From contig JBBIUV010000015.1 in NCBI GenBank assembly GCA_037440065.1, positions 1,116,001 to 1,180,000 on the forward strand: 64,000 nt of DNA, read 5' to 3'. Shown one piece after another: positions 35,179 through 44,797 of this stretch (its first letter is position 1; the number at the start of each line of letters is the position of its first letter). The position numbers and the translations under genes were made by a program. A model generated the notes under the pieces. That model was not told the origin of the DNA. It worked only from the letters and a program-made list of their open reading frames with translations, and did not search any database. The DNA is from UBA1563 sp037440065 (GTDB taxonomy: Bacteria > Bacteroidota > Ignavibacteria > Ignavibacteriales > Ignavibacteriaceae).

Positions 35179-37161
35179 TTGAAATACATCACTCTCATAT
35201 CTCTTTTCCTTTTTTATGCTTTCTTTCAATATCATGAGAAGCAAACAAATGCTGTTGGTGATTTAAGCGATAGCGTAAAAGTGATTGTTGATGAATCAGT
35301 TAAGAATTTAACGAGGCAACCAGCAAAAGTATTTTCTTCTTATTCAATCAAAGTTTCTTTAGATGTGAAAAAGAAATTGCTTAAAGCCACACAAGTTATC
35401 GATTGGAAAAATCCATCCGCTATTCCGACTTCGGAACTTTATTTTCACCTTTATCCAAATGCTTTCAGTAATCGGCAAACAGAATTTTTAGATGGGAGAA
35501 GAATTCCACATAGAGCTAAATCTCATATTTCTATCAATAAAGTAACAATTAATCATCAAGAGAAAAAACTAAACTATTCCACAAACAAGACAACTAATCG
35601 ATTTGATAGTACTGTTGCGAAAGTTGATTTAGATAATCCTGTGAATCAAAATGATTCTCTTGAAATAGCATTTGAATATGAAGTTAAAATCCCAAAAGCG
35701 TACAGCCGATTTGGATATGATGCGAACGAAATATTTTTCTTCCTGGCTCAATGGTTCCCTAAATTGGGAGTTTACGAGGAGGGTAAATGGATTTGTGAAC
35801 CTTACTATCCTTTTACCGAATTCTATGCCGACTTTTCAAATTACTTTGTTGAAATAACTATTCCGAACGGTTTTGTGCTGGCGTCATCCGGTGAAGTGAT
35901 CAGTAAAAAAGTTGATTCGAAGAATACCACTTATAAAGTTGTTCAAGGAAATATCCACGATTTTGCCTGGCTTGCCGCTAAAGATGTTTTGGATTTTACA
36001 AATACATTTAAACGAAAAGATCAATCGAAAGTGGAGGTTCACTATGTTCTGCAAACCACAAATGAAGGAAGCAGAGAGAGGATTTGCAGTGCAGTAAACA
36101 ATGCTTTTACATTCTTTGAAAAACACATTGGAAGATATCCTTACAAAACTTTAACGGTTATTGATGCGCCAACAAAAGCAGGAATGATCCATGCGATGGA
36201 GTATCCCGCGCTTTTTACCTTCTCTAAAGATTACTTTTCTCCTGAATTCACGAAAGATCTTGATGAGGTGATCCTTCACGAATTTTCCCACCAATATTTT
36301 TATGGTATACTTGCCAATAACGAAACAGCCGAAGCCTGGCTTGATGAAGGTTTTGCTGAGTACGTTTCGCAAAAAATATTGCAAAAAAAATATGGACAGA
36401 GGTTTGCTTCATTCAAACTTTTCGGTTATTTACCTGTAACCGGAATGGAACTTCTCGCAATCGAAAGAATCCCCTTTATCTACACGCTTACACAAATCCC
36501 CAAACCGTTTGAAGCAGAGCTGATGGCTGAATATTACGCGTATGCGACATTCGGAACGTTAAGCGATACGAGTTTTAAATTATTGAACAGAAGAGTGTAT
36601 CAATCCGTTTCCTATGCAAAGGGGGGATTATTTCTTTTTACCCTGGAAAAATATCTTGGAGAAAAGAAACTCCTTTTTATTCTGCGGCAATATTTTAATC
36701 AATATAAATTCAAACATCCGAAAGCTGGAGACTTTTTTTCAATACTGCGGAAATACAGTCATAAAAATATTGAGTGGCTTATCACTGATTTTTATGAGAA
36801 ATCTTACACTTGTGATTACAAAATACTAGAGATTGATACTTCACCCGAAAGGAATCAAACTGAAATAGTAATTGTGAGAGACGGGGAGGCTGTGGTTCCG
36901 CTTGAAGTTGATCTTTATACCGATAAGGATACCATAAAAACTTATTGGAACGGTAAAGAAAAAATTAAACGAATAAGTTTTAAGACAAATAATAGGGTGG
37001 TTGCAGCCGAGATTGATCCCGAAAGGAAAAATTTATTTGATCTTAATTTTGCGAATAACTCATACACAGTTGAAACACGATACAGCGGCGCGATGTATAT
37101 TTCCGTTCGCTGGTTTTTCTGGATTCAAAACCTGTTGATGATCTTCGGAGGTTTATCGTGA
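35179..37161 (+). CDS. M1-family zinc aminopeptidase-like metallopeptidase
   Basis: This 660-residue protein starts at TTG (35179), the only suitable start after an in-frame stop at 35161. A signal peptide follows. The zinc site HEFSH (367-371) and Glu390 in WLDEGFAEY fit HExxH-x18-E. The exopeptidase loop reads HAMEYPALF in place of GAMEN. The N-terminal beta domain (about 50-270) has FSSYSIKVSLDVKKKLLKA. The C-terminal part is shorter than in animal aminopeptidases and may end in a membrane helix (WFFWIQNLLMIFGG). It is probably periplasmic and digests peptides. It overlaps the next gene by 4 nt. Confidence 0.88.
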   Translation: MKYITLISLFLFYAFFQYHEKQTNAVGDLSDSVKVIVDESVKNLTRQPAKVFSSYSIKVSLDVKKKLLKATQVIDWKNPSAIPTSELYFHLYPNAFSNRQTEFLDGRRIPHRAKSHISINKVTINHQEKKLNYSTNKTTNRFDSTVAKVDLDNPVNQNDSLEIAFEYEVKIPKAYSRFGYDANEIFFFLAQWFPKLGVYEEGKWICEPYYPFTEFYADFSNYFVEITIPNGFVLASSGEVISKKVDSKNTTYKVVQGNIHDFAWLAAKDVLDFTNTFKRKDQSKVEVHYVLQTTNEGSRERICSAVNNAFTFFEKHIGRYPYKTLTVIDAPTKAGMIHAMEYPALFTFSKDYFSPEFTKDLDEVILHEFSHQYFYGILANNETAEAWLDEGFAEYVSQKILQKKYGQRFASFKLFGYLPVTGMELLAIERIPFIYTLTQIPKPFEAELMAEYYAYATFGTLSDTSFKLLNRRVYQSVSYAKGGLFLFTLEKYLGEKKLLFILRQYFNQYKFKHPKAGDFFSILRKYSHKNIEWLITDFYEKSYTCDYKILEIDTSPERNQTEIVIVRDGEAVVPLEVDLYTDKDTIKTYWNGKEKIKRISFKTNNRVVAAEIDPERKNLFDLNFANNSYTVETRYSGAMYISVRWFFWIQNLLMIFGGLS

Positions 37162-38060
37162 ACCTTTCAATAAAAGAAATTCTTGTCAGCGGTTTACGGA
37201 TGGTTTATGCGCATCAAAAATTTATGCTGCTTTTCTGGATTACAAATATCATTTTTGCATTCGCATTATCTCTTCCTTTATTTACAGTGTTGCAGCAAGG
37301 ATTGGCGCATTCTCTCATCAACAACAATTTAAGTATGGGATTTGATTATCTCTGGTATGTTCAATTCCGCCATATTTATCAAAACTCTCTGAATGCCATT
37401 CCAATTTTGCTTTACACCATTGCAGGTGTTTATGTCCTTGTGCAGCTTTTTTATTTAGGGGGATTGTTCGCTGTCTATACAAATTCCAAAAAAGATCACG
37501 TGGTTGACTTTTTTTACGGAAGTGTAAAGTATTTTATCAGGTTTTTGAAGATAGCAGTTTTGGTCGGTGGACTCTACTTTGTTGCCATCAGTATTAACGT
37601 TTTAATTGACTTCGGGATCAAAGAGATATTTTGGGAAAAAGAAAATGCTGCAATTGAATTTTCAGTGCAGATTTTCCGCTATCTTTTTTTTCTTCTTCTT
37701 GTCAGTATCATCAACATTATTTCCGATTATACAAAGGTAGCTATTGTTGTTGTTGATTCGACCAAGTTGTTCCGTTCGGTTTACAAAGCGCTCCAGTTTA
37801 TTAAAAGGAACTTTGTTAAAGTAATGACGGTTTATTTTATCATGTTGATATTTGTTGGAATTGGTGCAGCGATTTATAACGTTGTGGATAGTTTACTCCC
37901 CAAAAAGCCGGTTTACTTCCTCCTTCTTACCTTTCTAATTCAGCAGTTGTTAATTATATTTCGGGTGCTCATCAGGATGTACTTTTATTCCACAGAGTTA
38001 TTAATTTTTACCGACGGCGAAGCCGAAACTGTTTCGCCCGCAATTGAAGAAATTAGTTAA
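37158..38060 (+). CDS. Integral membrane protein, six helices, function unknown
   Basis: GTG start overlapping the M1 peptidase stop (GTGA). The 300-residue product has six hydrophobic segments (about 24-48, 78-103, 125-148, 170-192, 222-245, 260-283), including FMLLFWITNIIFAFALSLP, IAGVYVLVQLFYLGGLF and YTKVAIVVVDSTKLFRSVY. The pattern resembles the membrane domain found in glycerophosphodiesterase-like and DUF4013-type proteins, but no catalytic domain is attached. Coupling to the peptidase suggests shared expression. It is followed after 11 nt by def. Confidence 0.7.
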   Translation: MNLSIKEILVSGLRMVYAHQKFMLLFWITNIIFAFALSLPLFTVLQQGLAHSLINNNLSMGFDYLWYVQFRHIYQNSLNAIPILLYTIAGVYVLVQLFYLGGLFAVYTNSKKDHVVDFFYGSVKYFIRFLKIAVLVGGLYFVAISINVLIDFGIKEIFWEKENAAIEFSVQIFRYLFFLLLVSIINIISDYTKVAIVVVDSTKLFRSVYKALQFIKRNFVKVMTVYFIMLIFVGIGAAIYNVVDSLLPKKPVYFLLLTFLIQQLLIIFRVLIRMYFYSTELLIFTDGEAETVSPAIEEIS

Positions 38061-38071
38061 GGAAAACAGTT

Positions 38072-38626
38072 ATGGCAATTTTGCCGATTACTCTTTACGG
38101 TGATAAAATCTTAAAAAAGAAAGCAATTCGCGTTTCGAAAGTTGACGCGAAGATTCTTACTTTAATAAATGATATGTTTGATACGATGCGAAACGCCGAC
38201 GGTATGGGTTTGGCGGCAAACCAAGTCGGGAGTCATAAATCAATTTTTATTCTTGATATTTCTGCCGTCAAAGGATATGAAAAAAGTAAACCGATGGTAT
38301 TCATAAATCCAAAGATCGTTGAGTACTCTGAAGAGACCGAAGTAATGGATGAAGGATGTTTGAGTCTTCCTGGTATCCGTTCTAAGGTAGAAAGACCGGT
38401 TGGAATAAAACTTTTGTATCAGGATATTGATTTGAATGATCACGTTCTGGAGGATAATGAACTTCTTGCCCGTGTTATTCAACATGAGTATGACCATCTG
38501 CAAGCAACATTTTTCACCGACCGCCTTGATGATGAGGGAAAGAAGATGGTAAAAAAACTACTTCAAAAAATTGTCTCCAGAAAAGTTGAAGTTGAGTACC
38601 CGGTTTCGGATAAAGGAACAATGTAA
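38072..38626 (+). CDS. def: Peptide deformylase
   Basis: This 184-residue cytoplasmic enzyme removes the formyl group from the first methionine of new proteins. The three family motifs are present and in order: GMGLAANQVG (GxGLAAxQ), EGCLSLPG (EGCLS, metal Cys) and QHEYDHL (HExxH-type, two metal His and the catalytic Glu). Length is typical. It stands 6 nt before fmt, the usual pairing because the two enzymes remove and add the same formyl group. Confidence 0.97.
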   Translation: MAILPITLYGDKILKKKAIRVSKVDAKILTLINDMFDTMRNADGMGLAANQVGSHKSIFILDISAVKGYEKSKPMVFINPKIVEYSEETEVMDEGCLSLPGIRSKVERPVGIKLLYQDIDLNDHVLEDNELLARVIQHEYDHLQATFFTDRLDDEGKKMVKKLLQKIVSRKVEVEYPVSDKGTM

Positions 38627-38632
38627 CTTTTT

Positions 38633-39541
38633 ATGAAAATTGTTTTTTTTGGAACACCTGACTTTGCAATTCCCTCACTTCAAATTATTCTCGATCATGG
38701 ACACGAAGTTGTTGTGGTAGTTACTGCGCCGGATAAACCTCGAGGTCGCGGAAAGCAGGTAACCTTTACTCCCATAAAAGAATTTGCGCTTGAACATTCA
38801 ATAAAAGTTCTTCAACCTGAAAGTTTGAAGGATGAAAATTTTATCGCTACGTTAAAAGAATTGAATGCAGAGCTTTTTATAGTTGTGGCTTTCCGAATCT
38901 TACCCAAAGAAATCTTTACGATGCCGAAATATGGATCATTTAATCTACATGGGTCCTTGCTCCCAAAATATCGTGGGGCGGCTCCTATTCAATGGGCGCT
39001 AATTAATGGGGAAAAGATTACCGGTGTAACAACGTTTGCTTTAGCTGAAAAAGTTGATACCGGGAATGTTTATTTGAAAAAAGAAATCCCAATTGAAGCG
39101 AACGATGATTTTGGAACTCTACATGATAAACTGAGTTTACTAGGAAGTGAAGCTGTAGCTGAAACAGTTCAAATGATTACTACGCAATCATTTACGTTAC
39201 TTCCTCAAGATAATACTCTTGCTTCTCCTGCTCCGAAGATCACCAAAGAATTATGTGAAATTAATTGGGAGAAGGATGCGAAAGAGATTCATAACTTGGT
39301 GCGTGGACTTTCACCTTTTCCAGCCGCGTTTTTTGTCCATAAGCAAAAAATATATAAAGTTTATAAAACGGAAGTTGTTGAAAGAAAACTTGCTCCCGGT
39401 GAATTTGTAGAATCTACTTCCGAGTTTGTTATCGGCTGTGGTAAAAATGGTTTGAGTATTAAGGAAATACAGCAGGAAGGAAAGAAGCGTTTGAAGATCG
39501 ATGAATTTTTAAGAGGACACCGGTTTAATTCGGAATTGTAA
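38633..39541 (+). CDS. fmt: Methionyl-tRNA formyltransferase
   Basis: This 302-residue enzyme formylates initiator Met-tRNA using 10-formyl-tetrahydrofolate. The N-terminal Rossmann domain starts KIVFFGTPDFAIPSL. The catalytic region FNLHGSLLPKYRGAAPIQWA with the SLLP signature and EKVDTGNV with the catalytic Asp are complete. The C-terminal OB-like domain (about 205-302) ends KIDEFLRGHRFNSEL. It is shortly after def, and the next gene starts 38 nt later. Confidence 0.97.
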   Translation: MKIVFFGTPDFAIPSLQIILDHGHEVVVVVTAPDKPRGRGKQVTFTPIKEFALEHSIKVLQPESLKDENFIATLKELNAELFIVVAFRILPKEIFTMPKYGSFNLHGSLLPKYRGAAPIQWALINGEKITGVTTFALAEKVDTGNVYLKKEIPIEANDDFGTLHDKLSLLGSEAVAETVQMITTQSFTLLPQDNTLASPAPKITKELCEINWEKDAKEIHNLVRGLSPFPAAFFVHKQKIYKVYKTEVVERKLAPGEFVESTSEFVIGCGKNGLSIKEIQQEGKKRLKIDEFLRGHRFNSEL

Positions 39542-39579
39542 ATGTGTTTTTTGTGTTGTAATGTTTAAAAGAGGATGTA

Positions 39580-40947
39580 ATGAATTATAAGAATAATATT
39601 TTAGAGGCCATCGGCAACACACCGTTAATAAAGTTGAACAAGGTCAACAGGGGATTGAAACCTTTGATCCTCGCAAAACTTGAATCGGCTAATCCCGGTG
39701 GAAGTGTTAAAGACCGTATCGGCGTTGCCATGTTAGATGATGCGGTTCAGCGCGGTGTAGTTAAACCTGGTGGAACTGTAGTAGAAGCAACAAGTGGGAA
39801 TACCGGGATCGGTTTAGCCTTAGCTGCTGCCATCCGCGGCTTTCAATCTGTATTTGTTGTTACCGATAAAGTTAGTCACGAAAAAATTAATTACTTAAAG
39901 GCGCTTGGCGCGCAGGTAATCGTTTGTCCCAACGCGGTAAAACATGATAGTCCCGATTATTATGTTAATGTCGCGCGCAAGATCGCTGCCGAAACTCCGA
40001 ACGCATTGTTCATGTATCAATACGCAAATCCGGCAAATCCAAAAATTCATTACGAAACCACCGGCCCTGAAATTTGGGAACAAACCGATGGTAAGATCAC
40101 TCATTTTGTTGCGGGACTTGGCACCGGAGGAACAATTAGCGGCGTTGGAAGATTTCTTAAAGAAAAAAATCCGAATATTAAAATCATCGGCGCTGATCCT
40201 GTTGGTTCAATTTTAAAGGAATATAAAAAAGATGGCAAACTTCGTGAAGGTGTTCCTTATTTTGTTGAAGGAATTGGGCAGGATTGTATCCCGGAGAATA
40301 TCGACTTCTCTGTTATTGATGAAATTATAAATGTTTCCGACTTCGATTCTTTTTCCGTTTCCCGCGCATTGACAAAAGAAGAAGGAATTTTCTGCGGAGG
40401 CAGCACCGGAACAATTGCAAAAGCTGCACTAGAGATTTCGAAAGATTTACCTGAAGATGCCATAATTGTTTTCATCGTTTGCGATACCGGTGAAAGATAT
40501 TTAAGCAAAATGCATAGCGAAGAATGGTTGCGAGAAAAACGTCTTTTAAATCGTGAAATGAAAACGTTAAGAGATTTATCAAACGCAAAGAAAAATGGTC
40601 CGGTAAAGAACTTGATCTTCTTGCAGGCAAAAGACAAAGTTCGTCATGCAATTGAAGTACTCAACACAAATGGTTTTTCACAAATCCCGGTGATTGAAAA
40701 CGGGCAGTCGGTTGGAAGTCTTCGCGAAGCAAAAGTTATGGCGAGTCTGGTAGATGATCATACACTGCTTGATGCAACGGTTGAAGAAGTTATGGGAGCT
40801 TCTTTCCCATCACTTGATGAAAAAACCGATCTGCAAATTGTGAAAAAACACTTGGCGGAGTCGCCCGCTGTTTTGGTTTTGGAATTCGGACGAATCATTG
40901 ACATTGTTACGCGTTACGATATCATCGAATACGCTTCATCATTATAA
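39580..40947 (+). CDS. Cystathionine beta-synthase with C-terminal CBS domain pair
   Basis: This 455-residue PLP enzyme joins serine and homocysteine to make cystathionine. The catalytic lysine is Lys44 in GGSVKDRIG. The PLP phosphate loop is GLGTGGTISGVG and the substrate loop is EATSGNTGIGLALAAA. After about residue 330 two CBS repeats follow (NLIFLQAKDKVRHAIEVLNT ... VLVLEFGRIIDIVTRYDII), a regulatory module that binds adenosyl compounds in some relatives. The length, with the CBS pair, distinguishes it from cysteine synthase. Directly downstream is a gamma-lyase or synthase, giving the reverse trans-sulfuration route from homocysteine to cysteine. GAGG lies upstream of ATG. Confidence 0.9.
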   Translation: MNYKNNILEAIGNTPLIKLNKVNRGLKPLILAKLESANPGGSVKDRIGVAMLDDAVQRGVVKPGGTVVEATSGNTGIGLALAAAIRGFQSVFVVTDKVSHEKINYLKALGAQVIVCPNAVKHDSPDYYVNVARKIAAETPNALFMYQYANPANPKIHYETTGPEIWEQTDGKITHFVAGLGTGGTISGVGRFLKEKNPNIKIIGADPVGSILKEYKKDGKLREGVPYFVEGIGQDCIPENIDFSVIDEIINVSDFDSFSVSRALTKEEGIFCGGSTGTIAKAALEISKDLPEDAIIVFIVCDTGERYLSKMHSEEWLREKRLLNREMKTLRDLSNAKKNGPVKNLIFLQAKDKVRHAIEVLNTNGFSQIPVIENGQSVGSLREAKVMASLVDDHTLLDATVEEVMGASFPSLDEKTDLQIVKKHLAESPAVLVLEFGRIIDIVTRYDIIEYASSL

Positions 40948-40964
40948 TCTTTGAAAGGAACAAT

Positions 40965-42098
40965 ATGGGATTTTCAACCGACGCAATTCATGCCGGACAA
41001 AAAGCCGATTTAGAAACCGGTGCGGTAATTACTCCGGTTTATCTTACATCCACTTATCACCAACCAGAACTTGGTGTCCATAAAGGTTATGAATATGGAC
41101 GCACACACAATTTAACGCGAGCGGCACTTGAAGCGAACATTGCTACGCTTGAAAAAGGAAAGTATGGAATCGCTTTTGCCTCTGGATTAGCTGCAATTCA
41201 TTCGTTAATGTCGTTGCTCAAAAGCGGCGATCATGTCATCGTGACTGATAATGTGTACGGTGGAACTTACCGTCTATTTGAATTGGTAATGACTGACTTC
41301 GGTATTTCTTTTTCGTGGGTTGATACATCGGATGTGAAAAATATTCTAGCCGAAATTAAACCAACTACAAAAATGGTTTATGTTGAGACCCCAACAAATC
41401 CGATGTTAACATTAACCGATCTGGAAGCGGTTGCAAAACTTTGTAAAGAAAAAAATCTCATTAGTGTAGTTGATAACACCTTTATGAGCCCTTATTTCCA
41501 ACGTCCGATTGAGTTGGGCATTGACATTGTTTTGCATAGTACAACAAAATATTTAAACGGACACAGCGATATTATCGGCGGAATAGTTGTAACCGGTGAC
41601 GAGAAAATTCACGAGCGTTTGCGCTACATTCAAAACGCTGCGGGTGGCGTTCCATCGCCATTTGATTGCTGGCTTACACTTCGCTCTACAAAAACACTCG
41701 CAGTGAGAATGGATCGACATAACGAAAATGCGATGAAAATTGCCCTCTATCTGAAAAAACACCCGAAGGTGAAAAAAGTTTTTTATCCTGGTTTCCCGGA
41801 GCATCCGCAGCATGAACTTGCGAAGAAACAAATGTCGGGTTTTGGCGGTATGATCTCCGTGGAGTTCGATACATTTGAAACGGCAAAACAATTTTTAAAT
41901 AACGCGAAAGTTTTTACACTCGCAGAAAGTCTTGGTGGAGTTGAGAGTCTTTTATGTCATCCGATCTCGATGACACATGCATCGGTTCCAAAAGAGAAAC
42001 GGGAAAAATTTGGGTTAACGGAAAAGCTTGTGCGCTTCTCCGTTGGGATTGAAGATGTTGAAGATTTGATTGCAGATATTGAACAGGCGATTAAATAA
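40965..42098 (+). CDS. Cystathionine gamma-lyase or gamma-synthase (Cys/Met metabolism PLP enzyme)
   Basis: This 377-residue PLP enzyme of the trans-sulfuration family has the catalytic Lys195 in LHSTTKYLNGHSDIIGG, FASGLAAIHSLMSLLKSGDH in the fold core, and MVYVETPTNPML. The C-terminal ESLGGVESLLCHPISMTHAS is characteristic. The lyase and synthase cannot be told apart by sequence alone. Placement 17 nt after cystathionine beta-synthase favours the lyase, completing homocysteine to cysteine. AAAGGA lies upstream of the ATG. Confidence 0.9.
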   Translation: MGFSTDAIHAGQKADLETGAVITPVYLTSTYHQPELGVHKGYEYGRTHNLTRAALEANIATLEKGKYGIAFASGLAAIHSLMSLLKSGDHVIVTDNVYGGTYRLFELVMTDFGISFSWVDTSDVKNILAEIKPTTKMVYVETPTNPMLTLTDLEAVAKLCKEKNLISVVDNTFMSPYFQRPIELGIDIVLHSTTKYLNGHSDIIGGIVVTGDEKIHERLRYIQNAAGGVPSPFDCWLTLRSTKTLAVRMDRHNENAMKIALYLKKHPKVKKVFYPGFPEHPQHELAKKQMSGFGGMISVEFDTFETAKQFLNNAKVFTLAESLGGVESLLCHPISMTHASVPKEKREKFGLTEKLVRFSVGIEDVEDLIADIEQAIK

Positions 42099-42103
42099 AT
42101 CAG

Positions 42104-43114
42104 ATGTTCATTCACGAAAATTATAATCTCCAAAACAAAAATTCTTTCGGGCTGAATGTATCGGCAAAATATTTTTGTGAAGTTGAATCATTAGTTGAGT
42201 TTAGAGAAATAGTAGTAAAAATGGAGGGAGTGAAAGTTTTATTTCTCGGCGGCGGAAGCAATATCCTTTTTACAAAAAACTTTGATGGCTTCGTTCTTCA
42301 ATACAACCGCAAGGGAATGAATACACTTGATGAAGACAAGGATTCTATTTTATTAGAAGTTTTCGCCGGCGAGCTGTGGGATGATTTTGTTGCTTTTTGC
42401 GTTCGGAATAATTATTACGGAATTGAAAACATGTCTTTAATTCCGGGTACAATTGGAGCCGCACCAATTCAGAATATCGGTGCTTACGGACAAGAACTAA
42501 AGGATGTTTTTTTTGCAGCGAACGGAATTTATTTAGAAAATTTTGAAGAAAAAACCTTCTTTAAAAGCGGTTGTAATTTCGATTATCGCTCCAGTATTTT
42601 CAAACATGAACTAAAGAATAAATTTCTTATCACTTCAGTCGTTTTTCGGTTGAAAAAATCTCATCAGCTAAACACACATTACGGTTCGATTGAGCAAGAG
42701 TTAAAAAATATGGGGAAGAAAAATCCCACATTAACCGACATCAGAAATATTGTCATTAAAATCCGGCAGGAAAAACTCCCCGATCCCAAAGTGCTTGGAA
42801 ACTGCGGAAGTTTTTTCAAAAATCCCGAAATAGAAAAAGTTCATTTTGAAAAGTTATATAACCTTTATCCTTCGCTTAAAGGATTTCCCGTTTCTGAAAG
42901 CACCGTCAAAATTCCCGCCGGCTGGTTGATCGAACAAACCGGATGGAAAGGAAGGAGAATCGGAAATGTTGGAGTGCATGAGCATCAAGCCCTTGTAATT
43001 GTTAATTACGGCGATGCTTCCGGTGAGGAACTACTGCATTTAGCCGGCTTAATTAAAGAAGATGTTTACAAAAGATTTGAAATTCAACTTGAAGAAGAAG
43101 TTAATATCATTTAA
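42104..43114 (+). CDS. murB: UDP-N-acetylenolpyruvoylglucosamine reductase
   Basis: This 336-residue FAD enzyme makes UDP-N-acetylmuramate for peptidoglycan. Key segments are VLFLGGGSNILFTKNFDGFV (FAD site), NMSLIPGTIGAAPIQNIGAY, LGNCGSFFKNPEI (catalytic Ser) and GWKGRRIGNVGVHEHQALV. Its type I layout with the extra C-terminal block matches E. coli rather than the shorter Gram-positive form. The start is 5 nt after the preceding stop. The next gene follows 68 nt later. Confidence 0.95.
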   Translation: MFIHENYNLQNKNSFGLNVSAKYFCEVESLVEFREIVVKMEGVKVLFLGGGSNILFTKNFDGFVLQYNRKGMNTLDEDKDSILLEVFAGELWDDFVAFCVRNNYYGIENMSLIPGTIGAAPIQNIGAYGQELKDVFFAANGIYLENFEEKTFFKSGCNFDYRSSIFKHELKNKFLITSVVFRLKKSHQLNTHYGSIEQELKNMGKKNPTLTDIRNIVIKIRQEKLPDPKVLGNCGSFFKNPEIEKVHFEKLYNLYPSLKGFPVSESTVKIPAGWLIEQTGWKGRRIGNVGVHEHQALVIVNYGDASGEELLHLAGLIKEDVYKRFEIQLEEEVNII

Positions 43115-43182
43115 CAAAACTTTTTTACCGCCCCCATTTTCTGTAAATTTCACCATCAAATTAGAGAGAAAAAGAGAACCGT

Positions 43183-44325
43183 TTGTTAAAGTTCGTTTTA
43201 GAAACGCAAGAAGGAAAAGCAAGAGCCGGATATTTTGAGACCGCACATGGAGTTGTTCAGACTCCTATTTTTATGCCCGTCGGCACGCAAGGCACGGTTA
43301 AAGCGGTTAATCAATCTCAACTTGCAGAAGATATTAAAGCGCAAATAATTTTAGGAAACACCTACCATCTTTACTTGCGCCCCGGTACCGATATTTTAGA
43401 AGAAGCCGGAGGACTGCACAAGTTTATGAACTGGCAAAAACCGATTCTTACAGACAGCGGCGGTTTCCAAGTTTTCAGTTTATCGGAATTGCGTAAATTG
43501 AAAAAAGATGGTGTTGAATTCCGCTCTCATCTCGACGGTTCAAAACATTTTTTCACTCCCGAAAAAGTAATTGGAATTGAACGAAGTATCGGCTCCGATA
43601 TTATGATGGTTTTAGATGAATGCACGCCCTTTCCATGCGATTATGCTTACGCTAAAAAATCTAAAGAACTGACTTCCGCCTGGGCAATCCTTAATAAGGA
43701 AGCGTTTGATAAATCAACTCCGCTTTACGGACATGAGCAATTTCTCTTTGGCATTATTCAAGGAAGTGTTTATAAGGATTTGCGCGAGGAATCAGCTGCG
43801 GATTTAACTAAATTAGATTTTGACGGTTACGCAATCGGTGGTTTGGCGGTGGGTGAACCTACGGAAACGATGTACGAATTGGTTAATTTTACAACCGATT
43901 TAATGCCGGAACAGAAACCGAGATATTTAATGGGAGTCGGGAGACCTGAGAATATCCTTGAGGGGATTGAACGCGGCATTGACATGTTTGATTGCGTGAT
44001 GCCGACAAGAAACGCACGGAACTCTTATTTGTTCACATCTAACGGAATTCTCTCGATGCGGAACAATAAGTACAAGAATGATTTTTCTCCTCTTGACGAA
44101 GCGTGCGATTGTTACACGTGTAAAAACTTTACAAGAGCTTATTTGCGGCATTTGTTTATCGCAAAAGAAATTTTAGCTTTGGAACTGGCATCCGTACATA
44201 ATTTACACTTTTACCTTAATCTGGTAACGGAAGCAAGAAAAAATATTTTAAACGGAACTTATAAAACCTGGAAGGAATCGATCCTTCCGAAAATTTCACA
44301 ACAAAAAACAATAATGGAGAACTAA
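43183..44325 (+). CDS. tgt: Queuine tRNA-ribosyltransferase
   Basis: This 380-residue enzyme exchanges guanine 34 for preQ1 in tRNAs with GUN anticodons. It starts at TTG (43183) with a purine-rich stretch upstream. Motifs include PIFMPVGTQGTVKA, ILGNTYHLYLRPG, DSGGFQVFSL (catalytic Asp region), GYAIGGLAVGE and DCVMPTRNARN (nucleophile Asp). The zinc site is CDCYTC with a downstream His in AYLRHLF. It abuts yajC, a frequent pairing in bacteria. Confidence 0.96.
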   Translation: MLKFVLETQEGKARAGYFETAHGVVQTPIFMPVGTQGTVKAVNQSQLAEDIKAQIILGNTYHLYLRPGTDILEEAGGLHKFMNWQKPILTDSGGFQVFSLSELRKLKKDGVEFRSHLDGSKHFFTPEKVIGIERSIGSDIMMVLDECTPFPCDYAYAKKSKELTSAWAILNKEAFDKSTPLYGHEQFLFGIIQGSVYKDLREESAADLTKLDFDGYAIGGLAVGEPTETMYELVNFTTDLMPEQKPRYLMGVGRPENILEGIERGIDMFDCVMPTRNARNSYLFTSNGILSMRNNKYKNDFSPLDEACDCYTCKNFTRAYLRHLFIAKEILALELASVHNLHFYLNLVTEARKNILNGTYKTWKESILPKISQQKTIMEN

Positions 44326-44646
44326 ATGAATTATTTTATAGCTATGGCTCCTCCTCCCGGACAAGACGGCGGCGGAAGTATGGTAAGCACCCTAATCATG
44401 TTCGGTGCTATTTTCGCAATTTTTTATTTTATGATCATTCGTCCGCAGCAGAAACGTGCTAAAGAAAAGGAAAAACTTATCAACGCCATTCAAAAAGGTG
44501 ATAAAGTTATTACGTTAAGCGGAATTCACGGAACCGTTGATACCGTTGAAGAAAAAACCATTCTTCTAAAAGTTTCAGACAACGTTAAAATGAAGTTTGA
44601 GAAATCTGCAATCGGCGTTGTTACTCAAGCTAAAGAAGGAAATTAA
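44326..44646 (+). CDS. yajC: Preprotein translocase subunit YajC
   Basis: This 106-residue inner-membrane protein has one helix (about 20-38: LIMFGAIFAIFYFMIIRPQQ) followed by the signature RPQQKRAKEKEK and a small beta domain (GDKVITLSGIHGTVDTVEE). YajC associates with SecDF in protein export. The start immediately follows the tgt stop. SecD and SecF are not in the window. The following 150 bases hold a weak GAAGG...CCTTC stem near 44680-44710 but no gene. Confidence 0.93.
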   Translation: MNYFIAMAPPPGQDGGGSMVSTLIMFGAIFAIFYFMIIRPQQKRAKEKEKLINAIQKGDKVITLSGIHGTVDTVEEKTILLKVSDNVKMKFEKSAIGVVTQAKEGN

Positions 44647-44797
44647 GAATTACACGTTGAGTTGTTTAACGGTTGATTTGTTGAAGGAAGGATTGTTCTA
44701 AGAGCCCTTCTTACCTAGACATTTCAACCTCTCAACAATTCAACTTTTACGTACTGGAAATCAAAGATAAAAAAGTAGAAGCAAAGGTATCCGCACT

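Noticed and set aside
44647..44797. FMN riboswitch before ribBA
   Set aside because: I looked for the conserved RFN core and saw none; only a weak GAAGG/CCTTC stem is present.
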